Source: an uncultured Paracoccus sp. (GTDB lineage Bacteria; Pseudomonadota; Alphaproteobacteria; Rhodobacterales; Rhodobacteraceae). From it: a stretch of DNA of 13,598 nt. Positions 7,999-13,598 of this stretch are shown here, in pieces. Below the pieces are notes generated by a model. That model searched no databases. It was given only the letters and a program-made list of their open reading frames with translations, and was not told the origin of the DNA. A program made the translations under genes and the position numbers. The stretch lies in the NCBI GenBank assembly GCA_937859005.1, contig CALLYR010000231.1, positions 1-13,598 on the forward strand. The letters run 5' to 3'. Positions within the stretch are counted from its first letter, which is position 1. Each line of letters opens with the position of its first letter.

Positions 7999-8558
7999 CG
8001 GACGAACGCTCATCCCCCCCTTCGCTGCTGGACGATCTGCCGGGCGAATTGCTGATCTGGGTGCTGATCGTCAGCGAGCTGGCGATATTCGGCGCGGGCC
8101 TGCTGGCCTTTCTGGCCGTCCGGCTGGGCGACCCGGAAGGCTTTGCCGCCTCGCAGGACCAGTTGCACCGGGTATCGGCAGCGATCAACACGGCGGTGCT
8201 GGTCACCTCGGGCTGGTTCGCTGCCCGGGCGGCGCGTGACGCCGAACACGGGCGCGCGGGGCCGGTGCGGGTGAATCTGGCGCTGGCCGGGTTGCTGGGG
8301 ATCGTGTTCCTGGTGCTGAAAGGGCTGGAATACGCGGATTCGATGGCCAAGGGGCTGGGCACGGACACCCATCCCTTCTTCACCTTCTATTATCTGCTCA
8401 CGGGCTTTCACGCTGCCCATGTGCTGGCGGGGGTGCTGATCCTGGCCCTGGTCGCGATCCGCGCGCGCGCCGATCATGTCGAGGCGGGGGCGCAGTTCTG
8501 GCATATGGTCGATCTGGTGTGGGTGATCCTGTTTCCGGTGATCTATCTGTTGCGATGA
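7995..8558 (+). CDS. norE: NorE, cytochrome c oxidase subunit III-like membrane protein
   Basis: The 187-residue integral membrane protein has about five hydrophobic segments and is related to subunit III of heme-copper oxidases. Conserved features are an ELLIWVLIVSELAIFG first helix, GWFAARAARDA, a central GLEYADS, and the C-terminal FHAAHVLAGV and HMVDLVWVILFPVIYL. In Paracoccus, norE and norF are needed for full NO reductase activity but are not part of the purified NorCB enzyme. The start overlaps the norD stop as ATGA. A run of seven C at codons 7-9 is intact here. The gene ends in ATGA shared with norF. Confidence 0.92.
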   Translation: MTDERSSPPSLLDDLPGELLIWVLIVSELAIFGAGLLAFLAVRLGDPEGFAASQDQLHRVSAAINTAVLVTSGWFAARAARDAEHGRAGPVRVNLALAGLLGIVFLVLKGLEYADSMAKGLGTDTHPFFTFYYLLTGFHAAHVLAGVLILALVAIRARADHVEAGAQFWHMVDLVWVILFPVIYLLR

Positions 8559-8818
8559 ACGATCCATTGACCAAGGCCTGGGCCGCCCTGATCGGGCTGA
8601 GCGCCGTTTCCACCGCGATCGCGCTGGCGCTGCCGCGGCTGGACGCGACCGCGCTGAAGGGCGCGACGGTGGTGATTCTTCTGATCGCATGGTTGAAGGC
8701 GCGCGTGATCCTGTCGCGTTATCTGGGACTGGCGGCGGTGCCCCCGATCGGGCGCGGCTTCGGTCTGGTGCTGGGCCTGTTCATGCTGGCCGCGGGCGGC
8801 CTTTACCTCGTGGCATGA
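8555..8818 (+). CDS. norF: NorF, small membrane protein of the nor operon
   Basis: The 87-residue protein has about three hydrophobic segments (roughly 9-28, 35-51 and 64-86), like NorF and the small subunit IV-type proteins of bacterial heme-copper oxidases. It is an accessory protein for NO reductase activity whose exact role is unknown. The identification rests on position after norE, size, topology and motifs such as LIAWLKARVIL. The ATG overlaps the norE stop (ATGA at 8555-8558). It is the last gene of the operon; the convergent nnr gene ends 5 bp beyond its stop, leaving no room for a terminator between them. Confidence 0.88.
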   Translation: MNDPLTKAWAALIGLSAVSTAIALALPRLDATALKGATVVILLIAWLKARVILSRYLGLAAVPPIGRGFGLVLGLFMLAAGGLYLVA

Positions 8819-8823
8819 CCGGG

Positions 8824-9522
8824 TCACTTCATCCAGGCCTTGCCGGGGTCCTCGGCCGCCAGTTCCCGCAGCTTTTCCACGTCCTCGATATGGGCGACAT
8901 TCGATTCGATGCGCACGCCATAGCTGCGCAAGCGGCCGAAGGCGCGCGACAGGCTTTCGGGCTTCATCCCCAGGCGGCCCGCGATCAGCGCCTTGTTATA
9001 GGGCATCAGCACCGTGCAGGCGCCTGTCCGGCAACTGGCCAGATCGGCCAGGAATTCGGCGACCCGCTGCATCCCCGACCGGGCCTTCAGCTGTTCGACC
9101 TGCGCGACCAGCGATTGCAGATGCACGAAGGTCGCGGCCAGCAGCGCGGTGGCAAGCTGGGGGTCTTCCTGCATCTGCTGGCGCAGGCGCGCGCCGTCGA
9201 TGCGGATCAGCACGGCGTCGGTGATCGCCTCGGCCGATACGGGATAAGGGACGCCACGCAGGGCCACGGCCTCGCCGAAGCTGCGGCCACGGGTCAGGAC
9301 GCTGACGACCGCCTCGGCCCCGCTGGGGGCAAGACGGTAAAGTTTGACCCAGCCGTCAACGACGATATAGACCGCCGCCGCTTCCTCGCCCTGGACGAAT
9401 ACGGTCTGGCCGGTCTCGAACCGGACGGTCTGGGCATTGGCCAGGATGCGCTGCTGCATGGCGGTCGGAATGCCCGACAGAAGGGCCGTCTCGCGGGCGA
9501 TCTGCAGATGCGTGTCGTTCAT
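8824..9522 (-). CDS. nnr: Nnr-type CRP/FNR transcriptional activator of denitrification genes
   Basis: The 232-residue CRP/FNR-family regulator responds to NO in Paracoccus (Nnr) and activates nir and nor promoters at FNR-like boxes. The N-terminal cyclic-nucleotide-binding-like domain spans about residues 14-130 (for example VYIVVDGWVKLYRL and GRSFGEAVAL). A dimer helix (131-150) and a C-terminal winged helix follow. The recognition helix ESLSRAFGRLR (E189, S192, R193) has the FNR-type E-xx-SR pattern, fitting the TTGA half site before norC. It lacks the N-terminal cysteine cluster of FNR; its only cysteines are C164 and C169, so it is not an oxygen-sensing 4Fe-4S FNR. The ATG at 9522 is chosen because AGGA lies eight bases before it. 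A longer frame from 9609 adds 29 unconserved-looking residues and is not favoured. Confidence 0.93.
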   Translation of the reverse strand: MNDTHLQIARETALLSGIPTAMQQRILANAQTVRFETGQTVFVQGEEAAAVYIVVDGWVKLYRLAPSGAEAVVSVLTRGRSFGEAVALRGVPYPVSAEAITDAVLIRIDGARLRQQMQEDPQLATALLAATFVHLQSLVAQVEQLKARSGMQRVAEFLADLASCRTGACTVLMPYNKALIAGRLGMKPESLSRAFGRLRSYGVRIESNVAHIEDVEKLRELAAEDPGKAWMK

Positions 9523-10421
9523 GGGCACTGTCCTGCCGCGATCATGGAACAGGTCTCTCGCTGATTTCGATTGTCGCGCACCATTGGCAGGCCGGGCCGC
9601 GCGGGGCAACCATGCAGTGCAGGGTCTGGCAAGCAGACCAAAGGAGCATGACGCGCGCGGACCGGAATTGGTTCCCGGCAGGATAGAGAAAATAAATCAA
9701 GCTGCTACGGCTCGGCGTTTACCATTCTATCGACCGAATGAGAGCCTTGTTCCTGTCGATTTCAGAACCGCAGGGTCGCATTCCTTCACGGATGCAGACC
9801 TAGCATGCGCGGAATCGTGGCCGTTCGCGGTGACTGCGATCATGTTCCGACCCGGCTGTCCGGCCTCGGGCCGCAGGATTCCTGCCACCCTTGGCAGATC
9901 GGCCCGGATTGTGCGCCTGTCATCGGAAAGGCCGGAGGTGCCAAGCGCTTCAGGAACCGGGGCCGTGCATTGCGCGATTCAGGCTGCGGCCGCGCATCGT
10001 CCCGGAAGGGACCGGGCCGCGGACATGGCGGGCCACGGCTGTCCCGGGTGGCCGGGCTTTCCACACCCGGCGCTCATATCCTTGATGCACGCCCCGGCAC
10101 GCCCGGCAAATGGGCCTCGGGTCGGACGCGGGCCCAGGACGGTTCTGCCGATGTTCCGATCCAGGGTTTCCCGGCGGCGCCCGCGGTCCTGAACGGCCGA
10201 AATCCCGCCCCGCCGCTGTGGGCGCAGCAGACTTGCCGTGCGGCCGGTCCGGGCGTCCTGCGGATCAACGGTGCCGCCTTGCCCGTCCCGCTGCTGGCGC
10301 GCCCCGCCCGTCATCACTCCCCCTCTGCAGTCCCGGCGAACCGGCCCGGCCCTCATGCAGTTAGCCCTCTGGATGCGCTGATCGAAAAGGCGCGCCGCCG
10401 CCGAATCCGAAAGGTAGTCGC
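9523..10421. other. About 0.9 kb without a convincing gene, between nnr and the glycan genes
   Basis: The left part must hold the nnr promoter (reading left). The right part must hold the promoter for the glycosyltransferase-mutase gene (reading right). No tRNA, insertion sequence or clear terminator was seen. A stretch at about 9680-9740 is AT-rich against its GC-rich surroundings (AGAAAATAAATCAAG at 9686-9700) and is the best place for a promoter. An isolated FNR-like half site (TTGAT on the minus strand, 9696-9700) has no matching partner half. A short inverted repeat (GGCCAC at 10031-10036, GTGGCC at 10048-10053) is too weak to call a terminator. One + strand frame, 9805-10425, is open for 206 codons and ends in ATGA on the next gene, but its codon use (rare AGG, GGA, CGA codons; about 72% G/C at third positions by hand count) and sequence do not look like a normal gene here. 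Confidence 0.6.
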
Positions 10422-12725
10422 ATGACCCATTCCCCTGCCGCGCCGTTGATCTGCTTTTCGCATCTGCGCTGGGATTTCGTGCTGCAACGCCCCCAGCATC
10501 TGATGGGCCGCTTTGCCGCGAACCGGCCGGTGTTCTTCTGGGAGGAGATGATCCCCTGCGACCATCACCTGCCCTATCTGGAGTTCCACGCCTTTCCGGG
10601 CACGGCCGTGCGGGCGATCCGGCCCCGCGTGCCGCGGCACTGGTCGCCGCATGACACCGAGCGCGCGCTGGCCGGGCTGCTGGACCAGATGCTGGCGCTG
10701 ACGCGCACGCAAAAGCCGGTGCTGTGGTTCTATACGCCGCAGATGTGGCCCTTTGCACGGCATGTGGATGCCAGCGCCGTTGTCTATGACTGCATGGACG
10801 AGTTGTCGAACTTCCGCTTCGCGCCGCCCGATCTGGCCCGCAACGAAGCCGATCTGATGGCGGCGGCGGATGCGGTCTTCACCGGCGGCTTCAGCATCTG
10901 GGAGGCCAAGCGCGACCGCCACGACAACATCCATCCGTTCCCGTCCAGCGTGGACGCCGCCCATTTCGCCGCCGCGCGCCGCGGGCCGGCCGATCCCGTC
11001 GATCAGGCCGGCATCCCGCATCCGCGGCTGGGCTATTACGGCGTCATCGACGAGCGGCTGGACCTGGGGCTTATCCGCGATCTGGCGGCGGCCCGGCCCG
11101 ACTGGCACATCGTCATGGTGGGGCCGGTCGCCAAGATTTCCGAGGGTGATCTGCCGCGGGCCGCGAATATCCACTGGCTGGGACAGAAATCCTATGCCGA
11201 ACTGCCCGCCTATCTGGGCGGCTGGGACGCGGCGCTGATGCCCTTTGCCATCAACGAGGCCACGCGTTTCATCAGCCCGACCAAGACGCCGGAATATCTG
11301 GCGGGCGGGCGGCCAGTCGTCTCCACCCCCATCCGGGACGTGATCCGCCATTACGGCGACATCGCGGCGGTGCAGATCGCAGCCGACACGCCGGGCTTCG
11401 TTACCGCCTGCGACCACGCGCTGGCGATGTCGGCCAAGCCCGCCGAATGGCGGGACGAGGCAGACCGCCTGCTGGCCACGATCAGCTGGGACGCGACCTT
11501 CCGACACATGAACCGGCTTGTCGCCGAGGCTGCGGAACAGCGGCTGAACCCGCGCGCGCCCGACCGCTTTCCCGCCCCCGGCATCCGGCGCGGGGCGCGG
11601 GCCTATGACGTGGTGATCGCGGGCGCGGGCTTTGCCGGATCGGTGCTGGCCGAGCGGCTGGCCGAAGGCTCGGGCAAGCGGGTGCTGGTGGTGGACAAGC
11701 GCGGCCATGTCGCGGGCAACGCCTATGACCATCTGGACGCGGCGGGCGTGCTGGTCCACCGCTATGGCCCCCATATCTTTCACACCAACAGCGACGATGT
11801 GGTGGCGTATCTGTCCCGCTTCACCCGCTGGCGGCCCTATGAGCATCGGGTGCTGGCGCAGGTCGGCGACCGGCGCGTTCCCATGCCGATCAACCGCACC
11901 ACGATCAACGCGCTTTACGGGCTGGATCTGACCACGGATACCGAGGTGGCCGGGTTCCTGGCCGCGCAGGCCGAGCCCGTGGCCGAGATCCGCAACAGCC
12001 GCGATGTGGTGGTGAACGCGGTCGGCACCAGGCTGTATGAGACGTTCTTTCAGGGCTATACCCGGAAACAGTGGGGGCTGGACCCGTCCGAACTGGACAA
12101 GTCGGTGACCTCGCGGGTGCCCACGCGGACGAACGCCGACGACCGTTATTTCACCGACAGCTTCCAGGCGATGCCGCTGGAGGGCTTCACCCGGATGTTC
12201 GAGCGGATGCTGGACCATCCCAACATCGACCTCGCGCTGGGGCAGGATTTCCACGACCTGCCCGCGCGCGACCTTGCGGCCCTGACGATCTATACCGGTC
12301 CGATCGACGCCTTTTTCGGCCACCGCTTCGGCCATCTGCCCTATCGCAGCCTGACCTTCCGGCACCAGACGCTGGACATGCGGCGGTTCCAGCCGGTGGC
12401 GGTGGTGAACTATCCGGCCGAGGACGTGCCCTGGACGCGGATCACCGAATACAAGCACCTGACCGGGCAGGTGCATCCGAAAACCTCGATCACCCATGAG
12501 ATCCCGTCGGCCGACGGCGATCCCTATTACCCGATCCCGCGTCCGGAAAATCAGGCGCTGCTGCGCCGGTACGAGGATCTGGCCCGCGAACGCCCCGACG
12601 TGATCTTTGCCGGGCGGCTGGGCAGCTATCGTTATTACAACATGGATCAGGTGGTGGGACAGGCGCTGGCGATCCATCGGCGGATGGCACCGCGGCTGAC
12701 GGTCAGCGCGGTGGCCGGGGAATAA
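10422..12725 (+). CDS. glf: Fusion of a glycosyltransferase domain and UDP-galactopyranose mutase
   Basis: The 767-residue, apparently cytoplasmic protein has two enzymes in one chain. Residues 1-385 resemble a GT-B glycosyltransferase: FSHLRWDFVLQRPQHL near the start, a second Rossmann half from LGYYGVID (203-210), and ISPTKTPEYLAGGRP (284-298) in the nucleotide-sugar site. Residues 394-760 are a complete UDP-galactopyranose mutase, the FAD enzyme that turns UDP-galactopyranose into UDP-galactofuranose. It has GAGFAG (401-406) for FAD, YGPHIFHT (448-455), TRKQWG (547-552), VNYPAED, and GRLGSYRYYNMDQ (731-743) near the C-terminus. The natural inference is that the first domain works in the same glycan pathway, perhaps using the UDP-galactofuranose made by the second, but its substrate cannot be told from sequence. 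The ATG at 10422 is preceded by a modest AAAGG site. Codon use is uniform across the join, with no sign of an assembly artefact. Confidence 0.9.
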   Translation: MTHSPAAPLICFSHLRWDFVLQRPQHLMGRFAANRPVFFWEEMIPCDHHLPYLEFHAFPGTAVRAIRPRVPRHWSPHDTERALAGLLDQMLALTRTQKPVLWFYTPQMWPFARHVDASAVVYDCMDELSNFRFAPPDLARNEADLMAAADAVFTGGFSIWEAKRDRHDNIHPFPSSVDAAHFAAARRGPADPVDQAGIPHPRLGYYGVIDERLDLGLIRDLAAARPDWHIVMVGPVAKISEGDLPRAANIHWLGQKSYAELPAYLGGWDAALMPFAINEATRFISPTKTPEYLAGGRPVVSTPIRDVIRHYGDIAAVQIAADTPGFVTACDHALAMSAKPAEWRDEADRLLATISWDATFRHMNRLVAEAAEQRLNPRAPDRFPAPGIRRGARAYDVVIAGAGFAGSVLAERLAEGSGKRVLVVDKRGHVAGNAYDHLDAAGVLVHRYGPHIFHTNSDDVVAYLSRFTRWRPYEHRVLAQVGDRRVPMPINRTTINALYGLDLTTDTEVAGFLAAQAEPVAEIRNSRDVVVNAVGTRLYETFFQGYTRKQWGLDPSELDKSVTSRVPTRTNADDRYFTDSFQAMPLEGFTRMFERMLDHPNIDLALGQDFHDLPARDLAALTIYTGPIDAFFGHRFGHLPYRSLTFRHQTLDMRRFQPVAVVNYPAEDVPWTRITEYKHLTGQVHPKTSITHEIPSADGDPYYPIPRPENQALLRRYEDLARERPDVIFAGRLGSYRYYNMDQVVGQALAIHRRMAPRLTVSAVAGE

Positions 12726-12727
12726 GC

Positions 12728-13598
12728 GTGGGGGCCGAGCGACTGGTCGTTCTGGCGACCGACAGCCCCGAACCCTCGGGGGTAGGCCGCCACATGCTGA
12801 CGCTGGCCGCGGCGCTGCCCGGCGGCTGGCGCGCGCGGCTGGCCTTTCCGGCCCATGCCGCAGGCCGGGCGCTGGCCGCCGAGGCGCAGGCCCGAGGGCT
12901 GCAGGCCATGGTGGCCGGCAAAGGCTGGGATGCCGCGCTGGACGGGGCCGATCTGGTCCATGTCCATGCCGGCATCGGCTGGGAAGGGCACACGCTGGTC
13001 GAAATGGCCCGCGCCCGCCGCCTGCCCGTGGCCCGGACCGAACATCTGCCGTGGCTGATTACCGATCCGGGCCAGCGTGACGATTACGCCGCGATGGTCG
13101 CGGACGTGGACGCCGTCATCACGGTCAGCCGCGCCGCTGCCCACAGCTGGCGGCCGGTGCTGGCGGGAATGGGCGGGCCTCGGCTGCCGATGGCCTGTAT
13201 CCCGAACGGGGTCGATGTTCCGGCGCTGCCCCGCAGCCCGTCGGTGCAGCCCACGATCCTGTGCGTCGCCCGCTTTACCCCGCAAAAGAACCACCGCGTC
13301 CTGATCGGCGCGATGGCGCGGCTGGCGCGCACCCACCCCAATGCCCGGCTGCTGCTGGCCGGCACTGGCCCCGAGGAAGCGGCGGTCCGCGCCCGCGTGG
13401 CCCGTCTGGGGCTGACGAACGTCGAATTCCTGGGCAACCGCGACGACGTGCCCGCGCTGATGGCGCAGGCCGATGCGGTGGTCCTGCCATCCGTGTTCGA
13501 AGGGCTGCCGCTGGTCGTGCTCGAATCGATGGCGCTGGGCGCGCCGGTCGTCGCCACCCGCATCGGCGGGGTGGTCGAGGCGCTGGGGCCGGACCACC
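12728..13598 (+). CDS. GT4-family glycosyltransferase, partial at the right edge
   Basis: This frame starts with GTG two bases after the stop of the fusion gene and stays open for 290 codons to the end of the window, so the C-terminus is missing. The first strand (RLVVLATDSPEPSGVGRHM) is the nucleotide-fold start typical of GT-B enzymes. The second domain has CIPNGVD, CVARFTPQKNH (179-189), LLLAGTGPEE, and the EX7E signature FEGLPLVVLE (E258 and E266), followed by TRIGGVVEAL. This marks a retaining GT4 glycosyltransferase using a nucleotide-sugar donor; donor and acceptor are unknown. GGGGAA just before the GTG is a plausible ribosome binding site. The two-base spacing implies one operon with the mutase fusion, so it probably helps assemble the same cell-surface polysaccharide. 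Confidence 0.88.
   Translation, partial: MGAERLVVLATDSPEPSGVGRHMLTLAAALPGGWRARLAFPAHAAGRALAAEAQARGLQAMVAGKGWDAALDGADLVHVHAGIGWEGHTLVEMARARRLPVARTEHLPWLITDPGQRDDYAAMVADVDAVITVSRAAAHSWRPVLAGMGGPRLPMACIPNGVDVPALPRSPSVQPTILCVARFTPQKNHRVLIGAMARLARTHPNARLLLAGTGPEEAAVRARVARLGLTNVEFLGNRDDVPALMAQADAVVLPSVFEGLPLVVLESMALGAPVVATRIGGVVEALGPDH

Noticed and set aside
6781..8013. 410-codon minus-strand open frame
   Set aside because: It is antisense to norD, which has an intact VWA domain. The long open frame follows from high GC and codon bias.
8014..8020. C7 tract at codons 7-9 of norE as a phase-variation switch
   Set aside because: Seven C is short for slippage-based switching and runs of this length also occur in nnrS in this GC-rich DNA. 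The frame is intact.
9523..9609. 29-residue N-terminal extension of Nnr
   Set aside because: The ATG at 9522 has a well-placed AGGA and gives the usual length; the extension has no family-like sequence.
10031..10053. Inverted repeat GGCCAC/GTGGCC as a terminator
   Set aside because: Six-base stem with an 11-base loop and no following U-run; in this base composition it is expected by chance.
10353..12677. 774-codon minus-strand open frame
   Set aside because: It is antisense to the glycosyltransferase-mutase fusion, whose motifs are clear throughout. The reverse translation has no recognisable domain.

Overview
The window looks like a denitrification island from a high-GC alphaproteobacterium, most likely Paracoccus or a close Rhodobacteraceae relative. 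This rests on the norCBQDEF gene order, a NorC N-terminus and NorB residue positions of the Paracoccus type, an Nnr-type CRP/FNR regulator beside nor, and strong G/C bias at third codon positions. The genus is an inference from gene content; no search was run.

Region 1 (1-3248, + strand) is a three-gene set whose first gene enters from the left edge. It holds the C-terminal part of a NosR/NirI-family membrane iron-sulfur flavoprotein, then NnrS, then a short ApbE-type FMN transferase (NirX/NosX-like) with a twin-arginine signal. The junctions are ATGA overlaps. The first one works only if a one-base frameshift near 1064-1083 is assumed; as written, the NirI-like frame runs without a stop into nnrS.

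Region 2 (3249-8818, + strand) starts with a 133-bp promoter region holding an FNR/NNR-type box at 3304-3317. The complete nitric oxide reductase operon norC-norB-norQ-norD-norE-norF follows, tightly packed. NorCB is the cytochrome c-dependent enzyme that reduces NO to N2O. NorQ (MoxR-type AAA+) and NorD (VWA protein) are the activation pair. NorE and NorF are small membrane accessory proteins.

Region 3 (8824-9522, - strand) is nnr, convergent with norF and only 5 bp from it. Its product is the expected activator of the norC promoter. The window therefore carries the NO-reducing enzyme, its activation machinery, a heme-copper/NO-stress protein (NnrS), a flavoprotein with its flavinylation enzyme, and the NO-responsive regulator.

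Region 4 (9523-10421) is about 0.9 kb without a convincing gene. It contains an AT-rich island near 9680-9740 and one doubtful open frame (9805-10425).

Region 5 (10422-13598, + strand) is unrelated surface-glycan biosynthesis: a 767-residue fusion of a glycosyltransferase domain to a complete UDP-galactopyranose mutase, then a GTG-started GT4 glycosyltransferase that runs off the right edge. Region 4 is thus the boundary between a denitrification module and a probable galactofuranose-containing polysaccharide module.
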